Shown here: positions 15,696 to 24,808 of the stretch, one piece after another | Layout of the letters: each line of letters opens with the position of its first letter | Position numbering within the stretch: position 1 is the first letter of the stretch | Source: CAIXPS01 sp034430115 | GTDB lineage: Bacteria > Chloroflexota > Anaerolineae > J036 > Brachytrichaceae | Length of the DNA: 63,605 nucleotides | Assembly: GCA_034430115.1 (NCBI GenBank) | Contig: DAOUFG010000054.1 | Span: 1-63,605, forward strand | Direction of reading: 5' to 3' | Translations under genes and position numbers: made by a program | The notes under the pieces: generated by a model | Database searches by the model: none | Told to the model about the DNA's origin: nothing | Seen by the model: the letters and a program-made list of their open reading frames with translations, nothing else

Positions 15696-18155
15696 CTATT
15701 CTTCATCCACCGCCGCGAAGGCCGTTGCGAGGATGCTATCGACGTCGATGTGCATATAGCGATATACGTCCTGGCGCGTGCCCGATTGGCCAAATTTGTC
15801 CACGCCCAGCGAGAAGGTGGGTTGGCCGAAGACACTGCCCACCCAGGCCAGGGAATGCGAAGCGCCGTCGAGCAACGTCACGATCGGCGCGCGGCGCTGC
15901 TCAGGTGCGATCAGGCCTGCCAGGTGCGAGGCTCCATCCTGGCGGTGTTGCTGCCAATCTTCGTAGGCGCGGCGCGGGCTGAACAGGTGAATCAAGTTCA
16001 CCGCCACGCCCTCGCGTTCCAGGTACTCGGTTGCTTGCACGGCTTCGGGCACCATCGTTCCGCAGGTCACCAGGTTCAGTAGCGGCCCTTTCACGCCGGG
16101 GGTATGCAACACGTAACCGCCCTGCAATGCCTGGCGCTGCAATTCTTTGCCGCCCAGCCGGTCCAGCGCGGGCTTCAGCAATGCCTGGTTCACCGGCTTG
16201 GTGGAAAGGCGCAGGTAGGTGCTGCGGCCATTGACCCGGTCGGTGCACTGGCGCAAGCCTTCCAGCAACGCCCACTCCACTTCCAGGGCGAAGCAGGGCT
16301 CGTAATAGTCCAGGTGCGGCAATTCCATGCCCAGCGAAGCCGTGACGGCCGACTGGTGCGCGCCGCCTTCGGGCGACAGCGATACGCCGCTGGGTGTGCC
16401 GGCGAAGATGAACTTTGAGCCGTTGTAGAGGCCGTAAATCAGCGCGTCCAACCCTCGGCAGACGAAGGGGTCATACACCGTGCCGACCGGGAAGAGCAAC
16501 TGGCCGTTCATCTCGTGCGACAGGCCCAATTGGCCCAGCAGCATGAACAAGTTCATCTCGGAGATGCCCAACTCGATGTGCCGTCCCAACGGGGCAGCCT
16601 GCCAGTGCAGGGCACGGTTGCGGCCTGCCTCGTAATCCGTCACGTCGCGCAGCGAGAATGAACCCACCTTGTTGATCCAGCCGGCCAGGTTGGTGGAGAC
16701 GGAGACGTCGGGCGAAGAGGTCACCAGCCGTTCGCCCACGCCGGGCGTCTCGGCCAGGCGCAGCAGCGCGCGCCCAAAAGCCTCTTGTGTCGAGGAGACG
16801 GCCATCGCGCTGGCGTTTAATTCATGCGGGATTTTCTCCGCTGATACTGGGACGGGCAGGGTGGGCCGCTTATTGGGCAAATGCGGCGAAGGGGCTAACC
16901 CCAATTGTGTCGCCCTCTGGCGGCACCACTTGGCCTCTGGTGTGCCGGGCGCAAAGGCATCCCACTGCGCTTCTTCGCGGATGCCCAACGCCTTACGGAA
17001 GGTGTTCAGGCGTTCGGGGCTGAGCAGCGCGGAGTGATTCAGCGGGTCGCCGGCGATGGGCAGGCCCCAGCCTTTGATGGTGTAGGCAAAGATCACGGTG
17101 GGGCGGGTGGTCTCCACCTCGGCGCAGTGCAGCACGCGCAATAACTCGCGCAGGTCGTGTCCACCCAGGTTTGCCAGCAGCGCCGGCAACTCGTCGTCCG
17201 GCACCTGCGCGATGCTGCGGATGACTTCCGCGCCGCGCTCGTGCTGGCTCAGCACCGCGCGGATGGTCGCGCCCGAATCGCGGATCAGGCTCTGATAAGC
17301 CTCGTTGCTCATGTCGTCGATGCACTGGCGCAGTGCATCGCCGCCCTCGCGGGCGAAGGCTGCTTGCAGCGCGGTGCCATACTTCGCTTCCAGCACCTGC
17401 CAGCCGCACGCAGCAAAGATGGCCTTCAGACGCGCCGCGCGCACGCCGGGCACCACGCGGTCCAGGCTCTGGCGGTTCAGGTCGATGATCCACAGGGTGT
17501 TGCTCAGACCCTGCAACGACTCTTCGATGATTGCTTCCCAGATGTTGCCCTCGTCCAGTTCGGCGTCGCCGCTGAGGGCGATGAAGCGATTGGCCGTCGT
17601 ATCGCCGAAATGCGCGTGGGCGTAGCGCTGGGTGAGCGCGGCGAAGGCCGGGGCCACTGCGCCCAGGCCCACCGACCCCGTGGAAAAGTCCACCGGGTCC
17701 ACGTCTTTGGTGCGGCTGGGGTAGGCTTGCAGGCCGCCAAAATCGCGCAGCGTCTTCAAATAGCTTTTGGGGATCAGCCCCAGCAAATACATGGCTGCGT
17801 GAAAAACGGGGGAGGCATGCGGTTTGATCGCGATGCGGTCGCTCGCCTTCATGAAGTGGAAATAGAGCGCCGTCAGGATGCTGACGACAGAGGCCGAGGA
17901 GGCCTGGTGCCCGCCGACTTTGCTGCCGTCGGGGTTGGGCCGCACGTGGTTGGCATAGTCGATGATGAGCGTGGAGAGCCACAACAAACGTTCCTGGATG
18001 TGCTCTAGCGTGAAAATTTCTTCGTCCGTAACGATCAGTTCGTTGCAATCAGCAGTCGAGGTGGGGGTGAGATGGAGAGCGGTGAAAGGGAGCGGAGGGA
18101 AATAATTCTGTGCCTGCTGTGCAATATCAGGCTCTGTCATATCCGTTCTTTTCAT
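15696..18155 (-). CDS. Homodimeric pyruvate dehydrogenase E1 / transketolase-like enzyme
   Basis: The 819-residue thiamine-diphosphate enzyme resembles homodimeric (AceE-type) E1. GGHQASSASV (81-90) replaces the usual GGHxxS. GDAELDEGNIWEAI (196-209) through LNRQSLD (226-232) is the TPP/Mg motif in its AceE form. The central and C-terminal transketolase domains follow, with SEMNLFMLLGQLGLS and GQSGTRQDVYRY. It would decarboxylate pyruvate or another 2-oxoacid, but no E2 or E3 genes lie nearby. The start at 18155 is supported by TATCCT seven bases upstream (leaderless type); there is no SD. A plain transketolase role is less likely given the AceE-like motif pair. Confidence 0.85.
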   Translation of the reverse strand: MKRTDMTEPDIAQQAQNYFPPLPFTALHLTPTSTADCNELIVTDEEIFTLEHIQERLLWLSTLIIDYANHVRPNPDGSKVGGHQASSASVVSILTALYFHFMKASDRIAIKPHASPVFHAAMYLLGLIPKSYLKTLRDFGGLQAYPSRTKDVDPVDFSTGSVGLGAVAPAFAALTQRYAHAHFGDTTANRFIALSGDAELDEGNIWEAIIEESLQGLSNTLWIIDLNRQSLDRVVPGVRAARLKAIFAACGWQVLEAKYGTALQAAFAREGGDALRQCIDDMSNEAYQSLIRDSGATIRAVLSQHERGAEVIRSIAQVPDDELPALLANLGGHDLRELLRVLHCAEVETTRPTVIFAYTIKGWGLPIAGDPLNHSALLSPERLNTFRKALGIREEAQWDAFAPGTPEAKWCRQRATQLGLAPSPHLPNKRPTLPVPVSAEKIPHELNASAMAVSSTQEAFGRALLRLAETPGVGERLVTSSPDVSVSTNLAGWINKVGSFSLRDVTDYEAGRNRALHWQAAPLGRHIELGISEMNLFMLLGQLGLSHEMNGQLLFPVGTVYDPFVCRGLDALIYGLYNGSKFIFAGTPSGVSLSPEGGAHQSAVTASLGMELPHLDYYEPCFALEVEWALLEGLRQCTDRVNGRSTYLRLSTKPVNQALLKPALDRLGGKELQRQALQGGYVLHTPGVKGPLLNLVTCGTMVPEAVQATEYLEREGVAVNLIHLFSPRRAYEDWQQHRQDGASHLAGLIAPEQRRAPIVTLLDGASHSLAWVGSVFGQPTFSLGVDKFGQSGTRQDVYRYMHIDVDSILATAFAAVDEE

Positions 18156-18168
18156 GGCGGGTAGGATA
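18156..18168 (-). promoter_or_regulatory. TATCCT box 7 nt before the E1 start (leaderless type)
   Basis: On the minus strand TATCCT (complement of 18163-18168) ends seven bases before the ATG at 18155. No SD is present. The spacing matches that of four other genes in this window. Confidence 0.5.
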
Positions 18169-18321
18169 GTTTGGGTTTGGGTTTAAGTCAATGGAGTGCA
18201 TAGAAGAACACCGGCGCACGCCCAAGATCGTTCATCTTTGCTTCACAAAACCTACACAATTCCCCTGTATCCTGGCGACGGTCGCTCAAGTCCATCAGCG
18301 ACCGATTTGCCAGGAGGATTT

Positions 18322-18771
18322 ATGCAGGGTTCAAAAATATTGCCACCCACTTACTTCATCATTTCGATCGGCGCCATGCTGGCGCTCCATTTTCTGTTGC
18401 CCATCATGACGATCATCTCATTCCCGTGGGTCTTGTTGGGGGGCATCCCAATTTCGATTGGGATCGGCTTCAACCTCGTCGCCGACGGCATGTTTCAGCG
18501 CGCTCAAACTACTGTAAAGCCTTTTGAGGAGTCTCGTATCTTGGTGACGGATGGGCTGTTTCGTTTGAGCAGGAACCCGATGTATGTCGGCTTTGCGTTC
18601 ATCCTTGCCGGGCTTGGGGTGTTCCTCGGCTCACTAACCCCTTTCGGCGTGGTGATCGTTTTTATCGTCCTGATGGATCGTTGTTTCATCTGTGTAGAAG
18701 AGCAGATGCTGGCGCGTAAGTTTGGGCCGGCGTTCCAGGCCTATCAACAGCAAACCCGGCGTTGGCTTTAG
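18322..18771 (+). CDS. Isoprenylcysteine carboxyl methyltransferase-like membrane protein
   Basis: The 149-residue protein has four hydrophobic segments and ends like the ICMT/PEMT methyltransferases: LVTDGLFRLSRNPMYVGF, then EEQMLARKFGPAFQAYQQQT and RRW. These bind S-adenosylmethionine at the membrane. Bacterial members methylate unknown substrates. ATG 18322 is set by AGGAGGA seven bases upstream. The stop lies 83 bp before the mutase start. Confidence 0.85.
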   Translation: MQGSKILPPTYFIISIGAMLALHFLLPIMTIISFPWVLLGGIPISIGIGFNLVADGMFQRAQTTVKPFEESRILVTDGLFRLSRNPMYVGFAFILAGLGVFLGSLTPFGVVIVFIVLMDRCFICVEEQMLARKFGPAFQAYQQQTRRWL

Positions 18772-18854
18772 GAAAGCCCTCCCTCGCATCTCTGGTCCCC
18801 ATAGTATTATTGAAGCGCGTTCGCAACTTCAGAGAGGCAGCCCAAGTCGCTAAT

Positions 18855-20486
18855 ATGAGAACCAGACAAGATTGGGAGAACGAGACCCTAAAACCTTCGT
18901 TAAAGCGTGCGCCGGAGCGTCGTGCTCATTTTGAGACTCCTTCCGGCATTTCGTTTGATATTGTGTATGGCGATGCCGAGTTCCCCGGCGAATATCCGTT
19001 CACGCGCGGGGTGCACCCCACGATGTACCGTTCGCGTCTGTGGACGATGCGCCAGTATGCCGGTTATGCCAGCGCTGAGGAATCGAACCGGCGCTATCGC
19101 TATCTTTTACAGCAAGGCCAGACCGGTATCTCGGTCGCCTTCGACCTGCCCACCCAGTTGGCGATGGATGCCGATGACCCGCTGGCTGTGGGCGAGGTGG
19201 GCAAGGTGGGCGTGAGCATCTCCACGCTGGACGATGCGCGCGAGTTGTTCGACCAGATCCCGCTGGATAAGATCAGCACCTCCATGACGATCAACGCGCC
19301 GGCGGCGATTTTGCTGGCGCTCTACATCGCCGTCGCCAAAGAGCAGGGCGTGGCCGAAAATAAGCTGCGCGGCACGGTGCAGAACGATATTTTGAAGGAA
19401 TATGCCGCGCGCGGGCTGTATGTATTCCCGCCGCGCCCGTCCATGCGCCTGGTGACCGACATCTTCGCCTATTGCAAAGACCACGTCCCGCACTGGAACA
19501 CCATCAGCATCAGCGGCTATCACATCCGCGAGGCGGGCAGCACCGCCGTGCAAGAAGTAGCCTTTACGCTGGCGAACGCAATCGCTTATGTGGAGGCGGC
19601 GCTGAAGGCCGGGTTGAACGTGGATGATTTCGCCGGGCAACTGGCGTTCTTCTTCAACGCGCATAACGACTTTCTGGAAGAGATCGCCAAGTTCCGCGCC
19701 GCGCGCCGGCTATGGGCCAAGATCATGCGCGAGCGTTTTGAGGCCAAGGATTCGCGCAGTTGCATGTTGCGCTTCCACGCCCAAACGGGCGGCAGCACGC
19801 TCACCGCGCAGCAGCCGATGAACAACGTCGCGCGCGTGACGATCCAGGCCCTGGCGGCCGTGCTGGGCGGCGCGCAGAGCTTGCACACCAATAGCATGGA
19901 TGAGGCGCTGTGGCTGCCTACCGAGGAATCGGTGCGCACGGCGCTGCGCACGCAACAGATCATCGCCTATGAAAGCGGCGTGGCAAATACGGCGGATCCG
20001 TTGGGCGGCTCGTATGTGGTGGAATATCTGACCGACGAGATTGAGCGGCGCGCCAAAGCGTTGATCGACGAGATCGACCGGATGGGCGGCGCCGTGCAAA
20101 GCATCGAAAGCGGCTGGATGCAATCGCAGATTTCAGAGGCCTCGTATCAATATCAAAAGAGCATCGAGTCCAAGGATCGCATCATCGTGGGCCTGAACGA
20201 ATTCAAGACCGGCGGCGAAAAAGGCGAAGGCGACCGGCAGATCACCAAGTTCAAGGCCGACCCGACGGTGGAAGCGTGCCAGCGGGCTCGCCTGGCAGAC
20301 TGGCGCGCCGGGCGTGACGGGACGAAAGCTGCCGAACTGATGGCGCACCTGGAGCAAGCAGCGCGCGGGAGCGATAACCTGATGCCCTGCCTGATCGCCT
20401 GCGTGGAAAATGGGTTGACGGTGGGCGAAATCGGCAAAGTGTTGCGCAAGACGTTTGGTGAGTATGAACCTCCAACCGTGATTTAG
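18855..20486 (+). CDS. mcmA1: Methylmalonyl-CoA mutase large subunit
   Basis: The 543-residue product covers the catalytic TIM-barrel half of adenosylcobalamin-dependent methylmalonyl-CoA mutase: RGVHPTMYRSRLWTMRQYAG, GISVAFDLPTQ, STSMTINAPAAILLALY, the RFHAQTGGSTLTAQQP loop and ANTADPLGGSYVVE. It lacks the C-terminal B12-binding domain, so it needs a separate small subunit, which is not in this window. It interconverts methylmalonyl-CoA and succinyl-CoA (propionate metabolism). The start MRTRQDWENE matches the family; the frame is open 93 bases further but overlaps the preceding gene. No SD is obvious. Confidence 0.92.
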   Translation: MRTRQDWENETLKPSLKRAPERRAHFETPSGISFDIVYGDAEFPGEYPFTRGVHPTMYRSRLWTMRQYAGYASAEESNRRYRYLLQQGQTGISVAFDLPTQLAMDADDPLAVGEVGKVGVSISTLDDARELFDQIPLDKISTSMTINAPAAILLALYIAVAKEQGVAENKLRGTVQNDILKEYAARGLYVFPPRPSMRLVTDIFAYCKDHVPHWNTISISGYHIREAGSTAVQEVAFTLANAIAYVEAALKAGLNVDDFAGQLAFFFNAHNDFLEEIAKFRAARRLWAKIMRERFEAKDSRSCMLRFHAQTGGSTLTAQQPMNNVARVTIQALAAVLGGAQSLHTNSMDEALWLPTEESVRTALRTQQIIAYESGVANTADPLGGSYVVEYLTDEIERRAKALIDEIDRMGGAVQSIESGWMQSQISEASYQYQKSIESKDRIIVGLNEFKTGGEKGEGDRQITKFKADPTVEACQRARLADWRAGRDGTKAAELMAHLEQAARGSDNLMPCLIACVENGLTVGEIGKVLRKTFGEYEPPTVI

Positions 20487-20714
20487 CGCACCTCATACGG
20501 GTGTGATGCATCTTTCGGCAAGCTCAGGATGATCTTGTGATAAGCTCAGGGTGATCCAGTTCATGTTGGGCGACTACGCCTAAGGCGACGCAATGGTTTA
20601 CTCACCTTTCGGGTGTATCCTGGTTTGGAGACATTGCAGTTTTCTTGCTCGTTAAAGTGCTGCGAGAGGTCTGGCATTTCTCAACCTATCGATTGGTCGC
20701 CACTTGTGTGAAAC
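20487..20714. other. Intergenic spacer with degraded repeats
   Basis: The 228-bp spacer holds two weak copies of an AAGCTCAGG(A/G)TGATC word (20519-20560), related to the TTCGACAGGCTCAGG hairpin at 27310-27346. It also holds CTACGCCTAAGGCGACGC. No gene or convincing promoter is seen. Confidence 0.4.
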
Positions 20715-20804
20715 GTGCCGTCGCTTTTTTACATCCATCAAGCGCATAAGCAAGCACCTATAATTATTGAGAACGCGGACCAGATGCGGGAGGCGATAAC
20801 TCGT

Positions 20805-21647
20805 ATGGAAGTCAACCTCGGTGAGACACAAATTGTGGAACTGCAGGCGACCTATTCTTCCGAACAGATACAGGGCATGGCTCTGAGCAAGCGGGTCGAC
20901 GCCTTCGGCCAGGTGGCGAAGTTGTTGCAACGCCCGCGACCCGAAGATATTGAGATCGCGGCATTGCAGAAGCAATATGAGCCATTCTGGCACATTGCCG
21001 CAGTGGCACACTACATTTATGAGCGCAAGCGCGTCTATCGTGTGGACGTGCCCGCCCCGGAAGTGCAGACGCTCATCATCCATGATAAGGAATATCCGGT
21101 GGCGCAGGGGCGCACGCGCGGCATTGACCTGGATACCGTGGAACGCTGTGAGGAATCATTGCGGCGTGACCTGACGCTGGATGCGCAAAGCGGCGAGGAA
21201 GTGGACTTCCGGCGTTATCTGACGTCGCCGCAGCTTGTGTTGCCCGACGTCGCCACGCTGCAACAGAGCGATGCGGTGGTGGTGCTGCCCGAGGTGCGCA
21301 GTTCGTTCGTGGTGCGGCGTGTCATCCCCATGCTGATGAAGACGTTCCAGGCCGACCAGGTGCTGGAGGAGACGATCAACGTGGAGACGATTACCCTGTG
21401 CTTCCGGCCTACGTATGCCGTGGAGTACAACTGGGCGGCCAAGCAGAAACGCCAGGTGCTGGTGTTCGACGCGCTATCGGGCAGTTCCCGGGCCGTATCC
21501 GGCGAGTTGAAGAAGCAGGTCGTCAAGGTATTGGATAACGATACCCTCTTTGATATTGGCGCAGATGCGATCGGCACCATCATCCCCGGCGCGAACGTGG
21601 CGATCAAACTGGGCCGCTTCGCCGCGCGCAAGGCGATCAACGCCTGA
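20805..21647 (+). CDS. Conserved-looking protein of unknown function
   Basis: I do not recognise this protein of about 280 residues. It has LQKQYEPFWHIAAVAHYIYE near residue 45, a beta-rich middle (YRVDVPAPEVQTLIIHDKEY), and a C-terminal stretch GADAIGTIIPGANVAIKLGR that could contact a membrane. There is no signal peptide. Start choice: ATG 20805 has GGGAGG 11 bases upstream; ATG 20784 and GTG 20715 are in-frame alternatives. Codon use matches neighbouring genes, so it is likely expressed. It stands between two repeat-rich spacers. Confidence 0.65.
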   Translation: MEVNLGETQIVELQATYSSEQIQGMALSKRVDAFGQVAKLLQRPRPEDIEIAALQKQYEPFWHIAAVAHYIYERKRVYRVDVPAPEVQTLIIHDKEYPVAQGRTRGIDLDTVERCEESLRRDLTLDAQSGEEVDFRRYLTSPQLVLPDVATLQQSDAVVVLPEVRSSFVVRRVIPMLMKTFQADQVLEETINVETITLCFRPTYAVEYNWAAKQKRQVLVFDALSGSSRAVSGELKKQVVKVLDNDTLFDIGADAIGTIIPGANVAIKLGRFAARKAINA

Positions 21648-21649
21648 TG

Positions 21650-21840
21650 ACTTACGATTGTGGATTGACGATTCCCGATTTTTGTGCCGCAGGGATGTGT
21701 AAGAACTTGGCACAGAGGATTTTGTGATGAGAGATTGGAGACGACGGATGAGTAATTGATCAGCGGCAACACTGGTTTACGTTCATTCTCAAATCTCTAA
21801 TTTCTCTGTGTCCCCCGTGTCTCTGTGGCGAAATCGTTCG
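21650..21840. repeat. Satellite-like AT-rich intergenic repeats
   Basis: Words such as ACGATTGTGGATTGACGATT (21655-21674), GAGATTGGAGACGACGGATG (21730-21749), CAAATCTCTAATTTC and GTGTCTCTGTGGCG fill this spacer. They are the same kinds that lie inside mutL (51120-51310, 51661-51840). Confidence 0.55.
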
Positions 21841-21850
21841 AAGGTGTAGT

Positions 21851-22942
21851 ATGAGCGAGCAGAATGTCGCGGGCGTGCGCCGGCCTATTGCCGGTGACGT
21901 GCCGCTGTCGAAAGTGATCGACCCATTGGTGAAAGAGGGCGAACTCTATGAGAAGTTGCCCGACGGGGTTGTGCACTGTTATGCCTGCGCCCACCATTGC
22001 AAGATCAAGCCCGGCGCGCGCGGCATCTGCCAGGTGCGCTATAACGTGGGCGGCACGCTCTATGTGCCATATGGCTATGCCTCCGCCGTCAACTGTGACC
22101 CGATTGAGAAGAAGCCCTTCTATCACGTCCATCCCGGCACCGACGTGCTCACGTTTGGCATGCTGGGCTGTGACATTCATTGCGCTTACTGCCAAAATTG
22201 GGACATCTCCCAGGCGTTGCGCGATGCGGACGCCGGCGGCACGCCGGCGCGCGTGACGGCGCAGAAGCTGGTGCAACTCGCGCGCCAGTGCGGGGCACGC
22301 GGCATCGCCAGTTCCTATAATGAGCCGCTGATTACTTCCGAATGGGCGCGGGATATTTTCAAGCTGGGCAAGCAGGCCGGGCTGGCGTGCATGTATGTGT
22401 CCAATGGCAACGCTACGCGCGAGGTGCTGGAATATATCCGCCCCTATACCGACGCTTACAAGATCGACCTGAAGACGATGCGCGATGCGAACTATCGCAC
22501 GCTCGGCGCCGTGTTAGAGCACATCCTCGATAGCATTCGCATGGTGCATCAGATGGGCTTCTGGACGGAGATCGTCACCTTAATTGTGCCGGGGTTCAAC
22601 GATTCGGAGGATGAACTGCGCGATGCGGCTCGCTTCATCAAATCCGTCTCGCCGGATGTCCCCTGGCACGTGACGGCTTTTCACGCCGACTATAAGATGA
22701 ACAGCACGCGCAACACCGGCGCGTCGCTACTGGTGCGCGCCGCCGAGATCGGTTACGCCGAGGGGTTGCACTATGTGTATGCGGGCAACCTGCCCGGCCG
22801 CACGGCTTCGTTTGAGAACACCTTCTGCCCCTCTTGCCACGCCACGCTCATCGAGCGATCCGGCTTTCGCGTGCGCGCCAACCACCTGACGCCCCAGGGG
22901 GCTTGCCCGCATTGCCACATGAATATTCCTGGGATTTGGTAA
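21851..22942 (+). CDS. amrS: AmmeMemoRadiSam-system radical SAM enzyme
   Basis: The 363-residue protein has the AmrS layout: an N-terminal cysteine set (C43, C46, C50, C60), the radical SAM motif C107-x3-C111-x2-C114 in GCDIHCAYCQNW, SSYNEPLITSEW, and a C-terminal zinc-ribbon-like CPSC...CPHC. AmrS enzymes occur with AMMECR1 (AmrA) and Memo (AmrB); neither is in this window. The natural reaction is not settled. It would cleave S-adenosylmethionine to start radical chemistry in the cytoplasm. The start has AAGG about six bases upstream. Pyruvate-formate-lyase activase is a related but less fitting label. Confidence 0.9.
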   Translation: MSEQNVAGVRRPIAGDVPLSKVIDPLVKEGELYEKLPDGVVHCYACAHHCKIKPGARGICQVRYNVGGTLYVPYGYASAVNCDPIEKKPFYHVHPGTDVLTFGMLGCDIHCAYCQNWDISQALRDADAGGTPARVTAQKLVQLARQCGARGIASSYNEPLITSEWARDIFKLGKQAGLACMYVSNGNATREVLEYIRPYTDAYKIDLKTMRDANYRTLGAVLEHILDSIRMVHQMGFWTEIVTLIVPGFNDSEDELRDAARFIKSVSPDVPWHVTAFHADYKMNSTRNTGASLLVRAAEIGYAEGLHYVYAGNLPGRTASFENTFCPSCHATLIERSGFRVRANHLTPQGACPHCHMNIPGIW

Positions 22943-22953
22943 ACATGGACCGC

Positions 22954-23019
22954 GTAGGGGCGAAGCATTGCCAGTGAATCCAAGTAAACTGAGACCTTGC
23001 GGCAATGCTTCGCCCCTAC
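22954..23019. repeat. Inverted repeat with 19-bp perfect arms
   Basis: GTAGGGGCGAAGCATTGCC (22954-22972) and its exact complement (23001-23019) flank a 28-bp spacer, 11 bp before the next gene. No T-run follows. It looks like a small non-autonomous palindromic element. A short relative (GTAGGGCGAGTT...) sits at 55870-55892. Confidence 0.7.
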
Positions 23020-23029
23020 CCAAATAATC

Positions 23030-23374
23030 ATGGAACATCTGGCATTTTGGGATGCGCTCGACGAACTGGTGCGCACGTCGAGGCTGTGCATCGACCGGCC
23101 CAGGGGCACGGCCCACCCGCGCTTCCCCGACTTCATCTACCCGCTGGACTATGGCTACCTGGAGGGTACCTCGGCCGCGGATGGCGGCGGCATCGACGTA
23201 TGGGTGGGCAGCCTGCCAGGGCGCGACGTGACGGGCATCTTGTTCACGGTGGATCGCATGAAGCGCGACGCGGAGATGAAAATTTTGATCGGCTGCACAC
23301 CCGAAGAATTGCAAGTCGCCCTGCGCGCGCAGGATGACGGACCGATGTCGGCGGTCTTGATGAAACGCGGGTGA
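23030..23374 (+). CDS. Short inorganic pyrophosphatase-like protein
   Basis: The 114 residues resemble the core of soluble family I pyrophosphatases: RLCIDRPRGTAHPRFPDFIY, then PLDYGYLEG and DGGGIDVWVG. The family is normally about 170-200 residues and uses the DxDPxD aspartates; here the motif reads DGGGID and one Asp is missing. It may be a specialised or inactive relative. ATG 23030 (MEHLAFWDALDELV) follows a 19-bp-arm hairpin directly, so the hairpin may shape its mRNA start. Confidence 0.7.
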   Translation: MEHLAFWDALDELVRTSRLCIDRPRGTAHPRFPDFIYPLDYGYLEGTSAADGGGIDVWVGSLPGRDVTGILFTVDRMKRDAEMKILIGCTPEELQVALRAQDDGPMSAVLMKRG

Positions 23375-23384
23375 GCGAGCGTGG

Positions 23385-23535
23385 TGAAAAGGAGCAGGGG
23401 AGCGAGGGAGAAACGATTGCACATCGCTCTCAGATACTTTTCCCCTTTGTGTTCTTCGTTTCTTTGTGCCTTTGTGTTTTCCTGAATCGCCAGTCGTCAA
23501 GCAAAAACGCAAATCCACAATCTAGAATTAAAAAT
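23385..23535. repeat. Mixed simple repeats in a spacer
   Basis: AGGAGCAGGGGAGCGAGGGA (23390-23409) is followed by CTTTGTGTTCTTCGTTTCTT (23447-23466), TGTGCCTTTGTGTTTTC and AATCCACAATCTAG. Three of the window's repeat families therefore sit in one 150-bp spacer. No gene is seen. Confidence 0.5.
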
Positions 23536-23542
23536 CTCTTGG

Positions 23543-23548
23543 TATCAT
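23543..23548 (+). promoter_or_regulatory. TATCAT box 7 nt before a start codon
   Basis: TATCAT ends exactly seven bases before ATG 23556 and there is no SD. This fits a leaderless transcript. Confidence 0.5.
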
Positions 23549-23555
23549 CTGTTTT

Positions 23556-23771
23556 ATGGCAGAAGTTAAACCCACCATCACTGTGAAGTTTTTGATCGAC
23601 GGCAACGAAGTCGGCACCATTCTCTTGACCGCGAAGGACTTTAAGACGGGCAGTACCGGGTTTTATGGGCAGGGTAAGATCAGCCTGAATGACGATGCGC
23701 TGAAAGGGTACCAGGCACAGGTTCAGTTGGTGAAGATTGGCAGCAAGGAAGCCAAACCAAAGGAACCCTGA
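23556..23771 (+). CDS. Small protein of unknown function
   Basis: The 71-residue protein (MAEVKPTITVKFLIDGNEVG, then KDFKTGSTGFYGQGKIS) looks like a small beta-rich fold with a basic tail. Its composition is protein-like, and a TATCAT box seven bases before the ATG supports expression as a leaderless message. It has no signal peptide. I cannot assign a function. It may lie at the head of a run of same-strand genes that goes on to the decarboxylase and chelatase genes. Confidence 0.6.
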   Translation: MAEVKPTITVKFLIDGNEVGTILLTAKDFKTGSTGFYGQGKISLNDDALKGYQAQVQLVKIGSKEAKPKEP

Positions 23772-23839
23772 ACCGCAGCACCGTCCGGGTTGGGTCGATA
23801 ATCACATACGTTCTACTTTTTCAACAGGGGGCAATCGCT

Positions 23840-24790
23840 GTGCGTATTCTAATTGCGGGTGGCGCTGGATTTATCGGTTCGCATTTGTGTGACAGGTTGC
23901 TTGGCGAGGGGCATGACGTCGTCGCAGTTGATAATTTCATCACAGGCTCGCCGAGGAACATCGCGCATCTACAGGGCAACGCGCATTTTCATTTGATCGA
24001 GGCGGACGTCAGCGAGCGCTGCTACGTGGATGGCCCGCTGGACGCAGTGATGAACCTTGCTTCGCCGGCCAGCCCGGTCGGCTACCTGGAAAACCCGATT
24101 GCCACCATGAAGGTTGGCTCGCATGGCACCTATAATGCGCTGGAACTGGCGCGCCAGAAAGGCGCGCGCTTCTTGATGGCCTCCACCAGCGAAGTCTATG
24201 GTGACCCATTGGAACACCCGCAGACGGAAACCTACTGGGGCAACGTGAATTGCATCGGCATTCGCTCGGTCTACGATGAAGCCAAGCGTTATGCCGAAGC
24301 GTTGACGATGGCCTTCTATCGCACCTATGGTATGAAGACGCGCATCATCCGCATCTTCAACACTTATGGCCCGCGCATGGCGTTGAACGATGGCCGCGTG
24401 GTGCCGAACTTTGTCGCGCAGGCGGTGCGCAACGAACCGATCACCGTCTATGGCGACGGCACGGCCACGCGCGCGTTCTGTTACGTCACCGACCTGGTGG
24501 ACGGCATGTTGCGCCTGTTGTGGTCCGAAGAGCCGCTGCCGGTGAATGTGGGCAACCCCAATGAAATGACGGTGCTGGAATTTGCGCAGGCCGTAAAGGC
24601 GGCCGGCCAACCCGAGTGCAACAGCGAGATCGTCTTCTTCCAACCGAAGGCTGAACGTGTGTCCGATGACCCGCAGCGCCGCCGGCCCGATATCACCCGC
24701 GCGCGCACGATCCTGGGTTGGGAGCCAAAAGTATCCTTAGAAGAAGGTCTGAAACTGACGATAGCGTACTTCCGCAAAGAAATCGCGTGA
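23840..24790 (+). CDS. UDP-glucuronate decarboxylase / NAD-dependent sugar epimerase
   Basis: The 316-residue short-chain dehydrogenase has the NAD motif GGAGFIGSH at residues 7-15. The UXS-specific block follows: NLASPASPVGYLENPIATMK, MASTSEVYGDP, QTETYWGNVN and the catalytic YDEAK (Tyr/Lys pair). These favour UDP-xylose synthase (UDP-glucuronate to UDP-xylose) over plain epimerases. It would supply nucleotide sugars for surface glycans. The start is GTG 23840, giving the natural MRILIAGGAG beginning. There is only a weak GGGGGC upstream. It ends 18 bp before the chelatase gene. Confidence 0.88.
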   Translation: MRILIAGGAGFIGSHLCDRLLGEGHDVVAVDNFITGSPRNIAHLQGNAHFHLIEADVSERCYVDGPLDAVMNLASPASPVGYLENPIATMKVGSHGTYNALELARQKGARFLMASTSEVYGDPLEHPQTETYWGNVNCIGIRSVYDEAKRYAEALTMAFYRTYGMKTRIIRIFNTYGPRMALNDGRVVPNFVAQAVRNEPITVYGDGTATRAFCYVTDLVDGMLRLLWSEEPLPVNVGNPNEMTVLEFAQAVKAAGQPECNSEIVFFQPKAERVSDDPQRRRPDITRARTILGWEPKVSLEEGLKLTIAYFRKEIA

Positions 24791-24795
24791 AGTGT

Positions 24796-24801
24796 TATCA
24801 T
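24796..24801 (+). promoter_or_regulatory. TATCAT box 7 nt before the chelatase start
   Basis: TATCAT ends seven bases before ATG 24809, within the 18-bp gap behind the decarboxylase gene; no SD is present. It could give the chelatase gene its own leaderless message. Confidence 0.45.
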
Positions 24802-24808
24802 CGCAACG

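Noticed and set aside
22954..23019. Inverted repeat as an intrinsic terminator for amrS
   Set aside because: The loop is 28 nt and no T-run follows, so it reads better as a dispersed palindrome.
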